A stretch of DNA of 64,000 nt from an uncultured bacterium (GTDB lineage: Bacteria; Bacillota; Clostridia; Lachnospirales; Lachnospiraceae). Location of the stretch: the NCBI GenBank assembly GCA_947381965.1, contig CANCXX010000019.1, positions 1-64,000 on the forward strand. The letters are read 5' to 3'. The position numbers were made by a program, and so were the translations under genes. Within the stretch, counting starts at the first letter, position 1. Every line of letters begins with the position of its first letter. The notes below the pieces were generated by a model. That model did not search any database, had not been told where the DNA came from, and saw nothing but the letters and a program-made list of their open reading frames with translations. Below, one piece after another: positions 44,114 through 53,004 of the stretch.

Positions 44114-45421
44114 CTATTCCACCCATCTGACTACATCACCTTTGCCGAATTCCTTATCGGCGGAGGTGATGATTTTACTTTCCCCGTCAAGAACCGGCGA
44201 CTCTAATGCCGCCCAACTGTCGTTCTGATCAAGCACTCTGACTGTCGCCTCTTCTACATAGTATTCCATTCCCAAAATCCCCTCCCGCTCCCTCAAAACG
44301 TAAACAAACTCCCTGTTATCCAAAGTATGGACTGCCGAAGGTGAAATACAGCAGGTATACTTTTCGCCCCGTTCCGAGCGGGTAAGCCTCCCCGAAAGTC
44401 CCGGTACTCCCATATTCTCCGGTAAACGGATGAAAGTTTCAAAACAACCTGGCATTGACTGGCTTTCCGAAAAATAATCTATGGTTGTCTCCAATTCCTT
44501 CTTACTACCCTCCAAGGAGATAGATACTTCATCCCCAAACCCTATATACTTTTTCTGTTCTTTATCAATTATTACCTTAAACTGACAGGGGATGCTGTCA
44601 TCCGTCATTAAAATGGCGGCTGAATCCGGCACCCGGCTGCCGGCCTCCACAAAAATATCTGTAATCATGCCTGGGGCCGGCGCTGTCACATTCCCCTGTC
44701 TGTTTAACACCTCCTGATAAACAGACAAGTCCGATTTAAGGCTTGCCATCTCTGTCTGTGTGACGGACAAGGTGGCATCAGAAGCTTCCGGAAACCGAAT
44801 ATCCTCAATACTCCTCTCAATCTCCTTTATGGCGCTGTCACGGTCCCGCATTGCATCCGCTTCTCCATAAGCGGCGCTTTGCAGCTCATCTAAAATAGCC
44901 TGTCTTTCCTCTTCGCTTAAATTTTCTTCGTCCAGCTCTTCCATTCTTCGGGCATACACATCCGCTGCCCTCCCAATATCTGTATTTTTCTGTCTGGCTG
45001 TTGTATTATAGTCTTCCCTGGCCCTTGCTTCCTCAATTTCCTTCTTCTGTTTTTCCAGCTCCTGGTTTTCCAGAATTGCATTTACCTGTAGTTGAAGTTT
45101 ACTGATTTCTGTCTGTTTCTTCTTTATAATGTCTCCAAGGTCGTCCAGATTAATTCTGAAAAGCACATCTCCTGCCTCCACTCTATCGCCTACATGAACC
45201 AAAAGCTCCTCCACTCTAAGGCCCCCCAGGGCAGTAACAGCCTGTTTTCCCCCTTCCACCACGATTCCTTCTGCTTCCACAATATGTTCAATATATTTCT
45301 CTTCCAGCTCTGTAGTATCCACAATCGGAAGCTTTGTAGTGTAAAAGCTCTTGGATATTACAGTACAAAGCCACATAAACCCTAAGAAAATAACAAATCC
45401 TGCAACAATTTTTTTCTGCAT
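44114..45421 (-). CDS. HlyD/RND-like membrane fusion protein
   Basis: A 435-residue protein with one N-terminal membrane segment (IVAGFVIFLGFMWLCTVIS), a lipoyl-like half (VTALGGLRVEELLVHVGDRV-EAGDVLFRI), a long coiled coil (about residues 110-250), the second lipoyl half (GNVTAPAPGMITDIFVEAGS) and a beta-barrel domain. Such proteins normally pair with an ABC exporter to move a product outward. Here it is the last gene after two sugar-importer permeases, which is unusual; the half-transporter converging on it could be its partner but is on the other strand. ATG 45421 is the first plausible start; the ribosome site is weak. Confidence 0.82.
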   Translation of the reverse strand: MQKKIVAGFVIFLGFMWLCTVISKSFYTTKLPIVDTTELEEKYIEHIVEAEGIVVEGGKQAVTALGGLRVEELLVHVGDRVEAGDVLFRINLDDLGDIIKKKQTEISKLQLQVNAILENQELEKQKKEIEEARAREDYNTTARQKNTDIGRAADVYARRMEELDEENLSEEERQAILDELQSAAYGEADAMRDRDSAIKEIERSIEDIRFPEASDATLSVTQTEMASLKSDLSVYQEVLNRQGNVTAPAPGMITDIFVEAGSRVPDSAAILMTDDSIPCQFKVIIDKEQKKYIGFGDEVSISLEGSKKELETTIDYFSESQSMPGCFETFIRLPENMGVPGLSGRLTRSERGEKYTCCISPSAVHTLDNREFVYVLREREGILGMEYYVEEATVRVLDQNDSWAALESPVLDGESKIITSADKEFGKGDVVRWVE

Positions 45422-45450
45422 TTTAATCTCTGTAATAGCTCCTTCCCTTC

Positions 45451-46314
45451 TTATTCTTTTAAACCGGAATAAATAATCCCCTGCTCCAGATATTCCTGCC
45501 CCATTACAAACACAAAGGCCGCAGGTATTAAAGTAATAAATGACGCACAAAATGCGTATCCTGCCTGTACCCAGGTAATTTCCGGCAAATACAAAGATAA
45601 TGGCCAAAGCGCTTTGTCATCCAGAAAAGCCATCGGCTGCTCCATCATGTTCCAATATTCCAAAAATCCCAGCACCATAGCGGATAAAATGCCGCTTTTT
45701 CCAATAGGAAGCCCCAGTCGGAAAAATATTTTCCACTCCGCTGCTCCATCCACCCTTGCCGCCTCAAAAAGCTGGCTGGGAATCCCCCGGAATCCGCCAT
45801 AAGTTAAAAAAATGGGAAATGTGGAAAATATAGCCGGCACGATAACTGCCTGTTGGGTATTCAACATAGAAAGCCTGTTAAGCGCCAGATAACTTGAAAG
45901 CATTGTTACCTGAAAAGGCAAAAGCATCAACACCACATAAAGCGCAAAGAGTAGTTTCCCTGTCCGAATCCGGTATACCGCAAAAGCCCAGGCAGCAGGA
46001 ACTCCTACAAGAAGCTGCCCTCCCAAAATACATATTACCATTTTCATGGAGTTCCAAAATAAAATAAAAAACTGGGGAGTCAGAAACAGCAGCTTTCCAT
46101 AATTATCAAAAGAAGGGAAGTCCGGCACCAGTCTCCAGCTGATAAAATCCCTCCCCTCCATAAAAACGGGAGCTAAATACTCTTTTAATTCGTATCTATC
46201 CATCACGGATCCGGTAATTAATATTACAACCGGCAGCGCCACCAATATGCCCGGAAGTATAAGCGCTGCAATAATAAATGTCTTTTGCATATCTGTCAAA
46301 AATTTGGATCTCAT
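45451..46314 (-). CDS. carbohydrate ABC transporter permease, MalG type
   Basis: A 287-residue permease with six membrane segments and the EAA loop EAARVDGAAEWKIFFRLGLP that contacts the ATPase. The C-terminal FVMGQEYLEQGIIYSGL-KE matches MalG/AraQ-type subunits. ATG 46314 has AGGAAGG upstream; the open frame to 46428 overlaps the upstream permease gene. No ATPase gene is present, as is usual when a shared MsmX-like ATPase energises several importers. Confidence 0.9.
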   Translation of the reverse strand: MRSKFLTDMQKTFIIAALILPGILVALPVVILITGSVMDRYELKEYLAPVFMEGRDFISWRLVPDFPSFDNYGKLLFLTPQFFILFWNSMKMVICILGGQLLVGVPAAWAFAVYRIRTGKLLFALYVVLMLLPFQVTMLSSYLALNRLSMLNTQQAVIVPAIFSTFPIFLTYGGFRGIPSQLFEAARVDGAAEWKIFFRLGLPIGKSGILSAMVLGFLEYWNMMEQPMAFLDDKALWPLSLYLPEITWVQAGYAFCASFITLIPAAFVFVMGQEYLEQGIIYSGLKE

Positions 46315-46330
46315 AAACCTTCCTGTCTCT

Positions 46331-47194
46331 TTATATTTCTCTGTCCCACATTTTCTGCAGCACCAATATGGCCACAAGCAGAAAAGCCCCTGTACATACC
46401 GCCGCTGCTGCCATTTTATCAAACTCAAGATTTACAAACCAATTGTTAAACGTATGCTGAAGCAGATAAATACTCTTATGAGGATAGGCCCCCGCCACCA
46501 GATAAGCTTCCCTGTAAATCTTAAAAGAGTTTAAGAAGGACAATATTACAATTGTGTAAAGTGTTCCCTTTAAATTAGGGAGAATAATGTATATAATCCG
46601 TCGCATGCTCCCGGCGCCATCCACCTTGGCGGCTTCAATCTGCCCCTCCGGGATTGCCAGTATTCCTGCAAGCCAAAGAACCACCGTGTATCCGGTATTT
46701 TTCCAGATATAACTAAACACCAGAACCCAGAAAGCCGTTTCCGTACCCAGATAATCCGTATGTACCTCCCCCCACAGCCCTGACCACTCTCCCACTTTTG
46801 AAAGAAATAAATTCAAAAATCCCTGCCTGTAAAAAAACATTTTCCATACCATCACAATCGTTGCCGTCGGCATTGCAAGGGGGAAAAGATAAATGGATTT
46901 TATCAGGCCGGCGCTCTTTAGCCTGCTTAAGGGAAAGGCAATCAAAAAACCAATCAGCACCAGAAGCGGAATACATACAAGTGTAAACCTTATAGTATTT
47001 GAAACCGCAATTAAAAAGGCCTGATTTTCAAAAATTGTTTTGTAGTTTTGAAGGCCTGCATAATCTCCTGTAACTGCTGTGGTAAAAGACCGTTTAAACA
47101 CATCCAGAAAGGGAGCGATCACAAACACAATTACACCTGCAAGGCTGGGGGCCATAAACATCAAAAAATCCCTTCTGTCTTTTTTCTTCTTCAA
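46331..47194 (-). CDS. carbohydrate ABC transporter permease, MalF/UgpA type
   Basis: A 287-residue permease with six membrane segments (FLMFMAPSLAGVIVFVIAPF at the start) and EAA loop EAAKVDGAGSMRRIIYIILP. It starts at TTG 47194, 7 nt after GGGAGG. It forms a heterodimer with the MalG-type permease encoded next and takes substrate from the solute-binding lipoprotein upstream. Confidence 0.9.
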   Translation of the reverse strand: MKKKKDRRDFLMFMAPSLAGVIVFVIAPFLDVFKRSFTTAVTGDYAGLQNYKTIFENQAFLIAVSNTIRFTLVCIPLLVLIGFLIAFPLSRLKSAGLIKSIYLFPLAMPTATIVMVWKMFFYRQGFLNLFLSKVGEWSGLWGEVHTDYLGTETAFWVLVFSYIWKNTGYTVVLWLAGILAIPEGQIEAAKVDGAGSMRRIIYIILPNLKGTLYTIVILSFLNSFKIYREAYLVAGAYPHKSIYLLQHTFNNWFVNLEFDKMAAAAVCTGAFLLVAILVLQKMWDREI

Positions 47195-47211
47195 ACAATA
47201 CCTCCCTAAAC

Positions 47212-47241
47212 CTAAAGCGCCATATATTTATGACGCTTTAG
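47212..47241 (-). promoter_or_regulatory. hairpin between the solute-binding protein and permease genes
   Basis: CTAAAGCGTCA pairs with TGGCGCTTTAG (one wobble pair) around an 8-nt loop, in the 56-nt gap. Such stems commonly let the binding protein be made in excess over the permeases; no T-run is present. Confidence 0.6.
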
Positions 47242-47250
47242 AACACTACT

Positions 47251-49659
47251 TTATTCTGACATATAAATAGATACTCTCTGCTCTATCGCATCTGCTGCCT
47301 CATCAATGGTCTGTTTCCCCTGTATAAAACTTATGCCTTCATTATATACCGCTTCCTCCAGTACCTGATCAGGCACATAAGGTACCCTTACCTGCTTCAT
47401 CCATTCTTCAGTTCTGCTCTTTTGCTCATCAGTAAACCAGTATATGTCAAAAGATACTCCCTCACCATCCGGAGTGCCCGTAGCCATAGAACTATACACT
47501 CCGTCTTCACTGATGTATCTTTCATCTATCGTAAAGAGCGCTTCCAGGCTATCCTGCGTTACACCAAACCCGTTAAACAAAGACGACTGGTTACTCTTTC
47601 CAAACAGAGTCCTTATCATTTTCTTTGCCGCATCCATCTGTGTGGACGCTGCATTAATTCCCACCAGTGTTTTGGGAATAAATACATCCTTGCTGTGTCC
47701 GTTTAATGGCTTAAACATATGATCTTCGAATCCCTTTACCCTGCCAATTGAAAATTGTCCGGTTATGTCACTTCTGAAATAGGCAGACCCAAACTGCACA
47801 GGAATCCCTTCCCCAATTATGCTATACCATCCCACATCACCCAGAAAATCAGAATCTTCCAGCTTCACACCATAATACGCCAGAACATTTTCACTTTTGG
47901 TCCGGTATCTGTCAGTATATTCGTCCTTCAGACCATCCATCTGCGCATCATAAATTCTTTTTGTCTGCTCCAGGAAATCTTTGATTATCTCCTTATTAAT
48001 TTCACCGGATTCCGTTTTCCATTCTGGCGCTGATACCATAGTAAACAGACGCATAATTCCTTTTTCCGAGCAAATCTGCATAATATCCATTCCTGGATTT
48101 TCTTCTCTGATTTTCTCTGTCAAATCTGCTATATCTTCCAAATCCTCTACGCCGGAAATATATGCTTCTTTTCCACTTATAAGCGGTAGTCTTATTTCAC
48201 AGGGAAGCATATAAACCTTGCCGTCTGTGCGGAATGCCTCCACAATATTATCAAAAGGTCTGTTTTCCGCCTCCATCTCATTAATACATTCTGTTAAATC
48301 CAAAAGCATTCCCTTTTCCACATAGGACTTGGCAGGCATACTATCCAAAACCAGCACATCCGGCCCCTGCCCGGCCATAATCTGAGTGTTCAATTTTTTT
48401 AACGCATCATCTCTTGTTATGGAATTTCCATCTTCCATTCCAACCTCGTATTCCACATAAACCTCAGGATTATCCGACTGATAAATCGTAATTGCCTGCC
48501 GGATCATATCATTGTCCTTTAAACTGTAAAGCTTTAGCCTCTGGTTTGGTACAGTTGGAATATTGGGATCGTAAGTAAAGCGGACCATTTTGTTGCCGCT
48601 GAACAAGGCAAGAAATTCATTGTCAGGGAGCATGGTCATTCCCATAAAAATGTACGCTGGATTACCAAAGCAGGAAAGAGTTCCATCTATCACCTGTTCA
48701 ACAGCGCCTCCGCCAATCACATGGCGATGCAGCCCCTTATCCCCTGCCAAATATAGTACGCCTTCTTCTCCAGGAAAAAAGAACATGGTATAACAGTCCG
48801 CTGTACTGTAACTTCTGTTTTTATAATTCTCATTTACAAAACCGACTAACACCTCATCTTCCACATATTCCTTCTTTTCTATATCATACAGCAATATTTC
48901 ATCCTGATTCTCGCCGTCCATCACCATCACATTGCCCACAAATTCAATGTGCTGTGGCCTGCCATTATTAACAGTAAGAAACTTTTCACTGCTTCCGTCT
49001 TCTTTTACTTCATATATATTTCTCCCCAGGGTTGTTACAAAAGCTCTTCCCGAATCTGAGAACCCTATATTGCAAATCCAGACATCTTCTTCCGCAACCG
49101 GAATCTGAAAAGGAATCTGTGTGCCGTCCGGCCTTACAATAAGCCCTTCCATATCCATTTTACCATCATCCGTCTCATTCTCTTCTCCGGTTTCTTCCCC
49201 CTTACTGCCATCCTCATAAATTACTCCAAAGCTGCCATCTGTTCCACAGGAAATGGAGGCGATATAAGACTCCTTCTTCACAGCAATTTCCGTAAGCCAT
49301 TCCATCTCTTCCTGTTGCCAGGTTACTCCATTATCCTTTGATACGATCTTTCCGTTATAGCGATCCGGTATTACCAGCGTGCCATCCTGCAGCCTGGTAA
49401 TTCTAAAAGAACTTGCGCAATATTCGGACATATCCACAGCGCTTTCCACATACCTTCCCATAGCTGTGTTTTCCTCTGAACTTTTCTGTCCCTCCGAATC
49501 GACAGGCTCCTGTCCCTCCTTCTTTCCTCCGACACTGTTTTCCCCTTCATTTTTCTGCACGCTTTGCGTGTTATTGTCCGCCAGTTTAGGTCCGCATCCT
49601 GAAAGTGACAGTATCAGTAAAGAAGCTGCACATAAGGCCGCAGTAAACTTTTTTTTCAT
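47251..49659 (-). CDS. solute-binding lipoprotein with an N-terminal propeller-like domain
   Basis: An 802-residue secreted lipoprotein: signal peptide with lipobox LSGC (Cys22), then an acidic linker to about residue 65. Residues about 80-370 are beta-rich and look like a BNR/WD-type propeller, with a clear Asp-box SKDNGVTW at 107-114. Residues about 373-802 form a family 1 extracellular solute-binding protein (MAGQGPDVLVLDSMPAKSYV, DGKVYMLPCEIRLP, GINAASTQMDAAKKM). Ordinary family 1 binding proteins are about 420-450 residues, so this is a fusion. The two permeases follow. It probably captures an oligosaccharide; specificity cannot be read from sequence. Confidence 0.85.
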   Translation of the reverse strand: MKKKFTAALCAASLLILSLSGCGPKLADNNTQSVQKNEGENSVGGKKEGQEPVDSEGQKSSEENTAMGRYVESAVDMSEYCASSFRITRLQDGTLVIPDRYNGKIVSKDNGVTWQQEEMEWLTEIAVKKESYIASISCGTDGSFGVIYEDGSKGEETGEENETDDGKMDMEGLIVRPDGTQIPFQIPVAEEDVWICNIGFSDSGRAFVTTLGRNIYEVKEDGSSEKFLTVNNGRPQHIEFVGNVMVMDGENQDEILLYDIEKKEYVEDEVLVGFVNENYKNRSYSTADCYTMFFFPGEEGVLYLAGDKGLHRHVIGGGAVEQVIDGTLSCFGNPAYIFMGMTMLPDNEFLALFSGNKMVRFTYDPNIPTVPNQRLKLYSLKDNDMIRQAITIYQSDNPEVYVEYEVGMEDGNSITRDDALKKLNTQIMAGQGPDVLVLDSMPAKSYVEKGMLLDLTECINEMEAENRPFDNIVEAFRTDGKVYMLPCEIRLPLISGKEAYISGVEDLEDIADLTEKIREENPGMDIMQICSEKGIMRLFTMVSAPEWKTESGEINKEIIKDFLEQTKRIYDAQMDGLKDEYTDRYRTKSENVLAYYGVKLEDSDFLGDVGWYSIIGEGIPVQFGSAYFRSDITGQFSIGRVKGFEDHMFKPLNGHSKDVFIPKTLVGINAASTQMDAAKKMIRTLFGKSNQSSLFNGFGVTQDSLEALFTIDERYISEDGVYSSMATGTPDGEGVSFDIYWFTDEQKSRTEEWMKQVRVPYVPDQVLEEAVYNEGISFIQGKQTIDEAADAIEQRVSIYMSE

Positions 49660-49721
49660 AACCTTACTCCTCCTGTTTCAAATTTTCTCTAAATATAAAC
49701 TTTTTTCATCCAAAAGCATCT

Positions 49722-50288
49722 TTATACAAAATTATATATAACCACACCATCAGCTACAAACTCCTTATCCGGGGTTATATAGTGCCCCGATAATATAATG
49801 TTCTCCTGTTCCTTTAAATCGGAAAAAGAAGCTTCTGTTTTTGTAACATCTGAATCGCCGTTAATGCCATTGTTCTTTACCGTATGTAGTTCAAACTTTG
49901 TATTTTCGGAAAAATTAACCGTAATCAGTACCTCATCTTCACTGCCTTCTGCTGGCAAGATGGCCAAATTTCCGTCCTCCTCTTTTGTAAAAACTTTGCT
50001 GATTACAACACTTGCGTCCCCTATGCTCTTAACCGTTCCTTCCAGTTTTTCTATAGTTTCCTTTACAGCATTTCCATTTTCTGATTCAGCATCCTCCTTC
50101 TTATCCGTCCCTTCTTCTTTTAAGGAGTCCTCTTCTTCCCTTTCGTTTTCTCCTTCGGGTGCCTGCTCTTTTCCTAAATCTGTTTTCTCAACATCCACCA
50201 CCGTCACAGGCTCCTCTGTCTTCTCTCCACACCCTGTCACTGCTATAAGAGATATGGCACATAGAATAATTACAGCTTTGATTTTCAT
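49722..50288 (-). CDS. small lipoprotein of unknown function
   Basis: A 188-residue protein with a signal peptide and lipobox VTGC (Cys20). Residues 30-75 are an acidic, glutamate-rich linker. A compact beta-rich domain follows (KLEGTVKSIGDASVVISKVF, VLITVNFSENTKFELH, ILSGHYITPDKEFVADGVVI), of OB- or SH3-like appearance. I do not recognise the family. GGGAGG precedes ATG 50288. It is upstream of the solute-binding gene on the same strand and divergent from the two-component system, and may be a signal or target of that system. Confidence 0.75.
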   Translation of the reverse strand: MKIKAVIILCAISLIAVTGCGEKTEEPVTVVDVEKTDLGKEQAPEGENEREEEDSLKEEGTDKKEDAESENGNAVKETIEKLEGTVKSIGDASVVISKVFTKEEDGNLAILPAEGSEDEVLITVNFSENTKFELHTVKNNGINGDSDVTKTEASFSDLKEQENIILSGHYITPDKEFVADGVVIYNFV

Positions 50289-50455
50289 AACTTTTTCCTC
50301 CCTGTTAATTTTGAAACATCATAACAGAGAAATCTCTAAGTTTTCTCTAAAAAAGAACAGTCGCAATAAATTTTCATATTAATCTTAACATATTAGAGGA
50401 TTTTTAGACAAATTCATGTTACAATGGTCTATAATGCCAGAAAAGGAACAAAACT

Positions 50456-51139
50456 ATGAGAATTTTACTTGCTGAAGATGATGAACAGCTTAACCAGACC
50501 CTTACTATACAATTGGAGTTGGAAGGCTTTACCGTTGACTCCTGCTATGACGGGGAAGAAGCCTTTTACTATGGTGAACAAAATATACATGATATTATCC
50601 TGTTGGACAGGATGCTTCCCAACATGGACGGCACAGAAGTTCTTACTGCCCTTCGTAAAAAAGGTATAATGACACCTGTTATTTTTCTTACTGCCCTTGG
50701 AACCCTTTCAGATAAAGTAACGGGCCTTGACCTGGGCGCTGATGATTATCTGGTTAAACCATTTGCAATAGAAGAGCTTCTTGCCCGGATTCGCTGTATT
50801 ACCAGACGCCCCTCCGGTATTAACAATGATGATATTCTCCCAATATCCGATATCACATGGCATATCCGGGAATGCCGCCTTGTGGGGCCTGAAGGAAAAT
50901 GTACCCTTTCCAAACGGGAAGCCGCTTTATTGGAAACTTTTCTCCGTCGTAAAAACCAGACCTTATCCAGAAGCCTTCTCCTTCTTAAAGTCTGGGGACC
51001 TGACAGCGATGTGGAAGACGGTAATCTGGATAATTATATCCATTTTTTAAGAAGACGCATAAAAGGTGTCGGAAGCCGCCTGCAGATAAAAACCATCCGT
51101 GGCATTGGCTACCGCCTGTATGACGTGCAGGATTCATAA
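50456..51139 (+). CDS. OmpR/PhoB-family response regulator
   Basis: A 227-residue response regulator. The receiver has the acidic pair at D8-D9, phospho-acceptor D51 in ILLDRMLPNMDG, threonine in VIFLTALG and lysine in YLVKPF. The C-terminal winged helix contains CTLSKREAALLETFLRRKNQ and the terminal TIRGIGYRLYD. AAAGGA precedes ATG 50456. The cognate kinase follows 52 nt later. The genes regulated are unknown; the divergent lipoprotein and sugar-transport cluster are the nearest candidates. Confidence 0.93.
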   Translation: MRILLAEDDEQLNQTLTIQLELEGFTVDSCYDGEEAFYYGEQNIHDIILLDRMLPNMDGTEVLTALRKKGIMTPVIFLTALGTLSDKVTGLDLGADDYLVKPFAIEELLARIRCITRRPSGINNDDILPISDITWHIRECRLVGPEGKCTLSKREAALLETFLRRKNQTLSRSLLLLKVWGPDSDVEDGNLDNYIHFLRRRIKGVGSRLQIKTIRGIGYRLYDVQDS

Positions 51140-51191
51140 TAAACTTCTTATGAATGCAAAGATATAAAATAAAAGTTTTCGGAGAACCACT

Positions 51192-52514
51192 ATGTATAAA
51201 AAAATACATTTGCAGCTTACCCTTTTATGTGCCGGAATCACAGTCGCCATTATGATTGTTATGTCTCTGTGTTATCTCTATATATCGGAAAAGAATTTGT
51301 ACGAAAACCAATATCAGTCCTTTAAAAATGATATTAATACCATAACCTCCAATTTAGAGGAGCAATATGTGGTTTCCATGGAATGGCTTTCTAAAATGGA
51401 AGCGCAGGGAAATTACACTTTTTTCGCCCTTGACAACAATATTCCTTTTTTATATAACAACATTTCCAATGCTGCAGACGCCTCCCGGAAAACACTTATG
51501 CAGGAAAGCCTTGATGCCTATCAAAATATGTTTTCCCTGCAGGCGCTTGCAGAAAAAGTTCCTTTCTCCCCTTATGTTTCCTACCATACAGAATATCTTT
51601 TTTCTTCCCCGTCAACAGGAGAAGATTACTACAGCTCTGTTATCAATATCAAAAAAAATTCCTCCCTGCTGCAAATAATTGTACTTTCCTCTTTAGAGCT
51701 ATTGGAAAAACAGATATTTAGTCAGAGAATCCGCTTTCTGGCAATAGATTTGGCAGCAATTTTCCTGCTTTTCCTTTTTTCTTTTATTTTTACAGGAAAA
51801 TTGTTAAAGCCTATTTGGGAAAACCAGCAAAAGCAAAACCAGTTTATCGCTTCCGCCTCCCATGAACTCCGCACTCCCCTGTCTGTCATACTCTCTTCTG
51901 TGGAGTGCTGCCACAACAGAGACTTTGACCAGCAGGAAAAATTTATAAAAATCATCAGACAGGAGAGCTTACGCATGTCCTCCTTAATCAATGATATGCT
52001 CACCCTAACCAGCTCTGACAATCATCGCTTTTCCATCCGTAAAAGAGAGACGGAATTGGATACTCTGTTAATGAATGTTTATGAATCCTTTGAACCTCTT
52101 GCTAAAGAAAAATCTCTCTTCCTTTCCATGGAACTTCCGGAAAATATCCTGCCTCTGTGCTGTTGTGACCCTGACCGCGTCATCCAGGCAGTATCCATAC
52201 TCCTGCACAATGCCATCAGCTACACCCCTGAAAAGGGTAAAATTAATTTATCTCTGTCTTATAAAAAGGGGGCCTTTGAAAAGGGAAGTTTTGTAATTTC
52301 AGTAAAAGATAATGGGATTGGAATTTCTGAGAAAGATAAAGAAAAAATCTTTGACCGTTTTTACCGGGCAGAAAAATCCCGAAGCGCTAAAGGGCACTTC
52401 GGGCTGGGATTATCCATTGCATCTGAAATTGTAAACGCCCACCGGGGCAGCCTTTTGGTTAAAGACGCTCCTGGGGGAGGCTCCATATTTGTAATTACTC
52501 TTCCTGACCAGTAA
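51192..52514 (+). CDS. sensor histidine kinase
   Basis: A 440-residue kinase. Membrane segments at about residues 8-28 and 175-198 enclose an extracytoplasmic sensor region of about 145 residues (TSNLEEQYVVSMEWLSKME at its start). The HisKA motif is SASHELRTPLSVILSS, the N box HNAISYTPEKG, G1 DNGIGISEKD and G2 GHFGLGLSIASEIV. CGGAG precedes ATG 51192. Its last 20 nt overlap the converging acetyltransferase gene. Confidence 0.93.
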   Translation: MYKKIHLQLTLLCAGITVAIMIVMSLCYLYISEKNLYENQYQSFKNDINTITSNLEEQYVVSMEWLSKMEAQGNYTFFALDNNIPFLYNNISNAADASRKTLMQESLDAYQNMFSLQALAEKVPFSPYVSYHTEYLFSSPSTGEDYYSSVINIKKNSSLLQIIVLSSLELLEKQIFSQRIRFLAIDLAAIFLLFLFSFIFTGKLLKPIWENQQKQNQFIASASHELRTPLSVILSSVECCHNRDFDQQEKFIKIIRQESLRMSSLINDMLTLTSSDNHRFSIRKRETELDTLLMNVYESFEPLAKEKSLFLSMELPENILPLCCCDPDRVIQAVSILLHNAISYTPEKGKINLSLSYKKGAFEKGSFVISVKDNGIGISEKDKEKIFDRFYRAEKSRSAKGHFGLGLSIASEIVNAHRGSLLVKDAPGGGSIFVITLPDQ

Positions 52515-52980
52515 GTCGCCCCAAAAAGTCCTGATAGACGCCGGGACTGGAATCCGGTATAACCATAGCGTCCACACACTTTTCATAAAAGCTGACCGGT
52601 CCTACATCTCCAATAACTGCATAACCGTACCCTTCCTCCCTCATTGCCCATAAGCTGGCAAGCAAAAGCTGTTTTCCAATTCCTTTTCCCTGCTCCTGTT
52701 CCAGAACCTTTGTAGGGCCAAAAAAATCCGGGGCTGTGGCGTCATAACAGGCATAGCCAATAATTTTATCGCCTCTGGTGGCAATAAAACAAGATATGGG
52801 TGTGTGTGAAAAACTCACATCACATTCTCCAGCCGCATATATTCCCGAATGCTGCTTTACCCATTCCACCACCTGAAACTTATCCGGCGCCATTGCTCTT
52901 TTTATCTCATAATTCTCCTTTTTCATCTGCTCTTTATCTATAGGCGGCAGACGATACAGCTTAACTAACATATCAGGCAT
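52495..52980 (-). CDS. GNAT family N-acetyltransferase
   Basis: A 161-residue acetyltransferase with acetyl-CoA motif A EQEQGKGIGKQLLLASLWAM and the later GYGYAVIGDVGPVSFYEKC. It uses acetyl-CoA; the acceptor is unknown. AAAGGAG precedes ATG 52980. The 3' end overlaps the histidine kinase gene by 20 nt on the other strand. Confidence 0.87.
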   Translation of the reverse strand: MPDMLVKLYRLPPIDKEQMKKENYEIKRAMAPDKFQVVEWVKQHSGIYAAGECDVSFSHTPISCFIATRGDKIIGYACYDATAPDFFGPTKVLEQEQGKGIGKQLLLASLWAMREEGYGYAVIGDVGPVSFYEKCVDAMVIPDSSPGVYQDFLGRLTGQEE

Positions 52981-53004
52981 ATTTTCTTTCTCCTTTGGTT
53001 ACAA

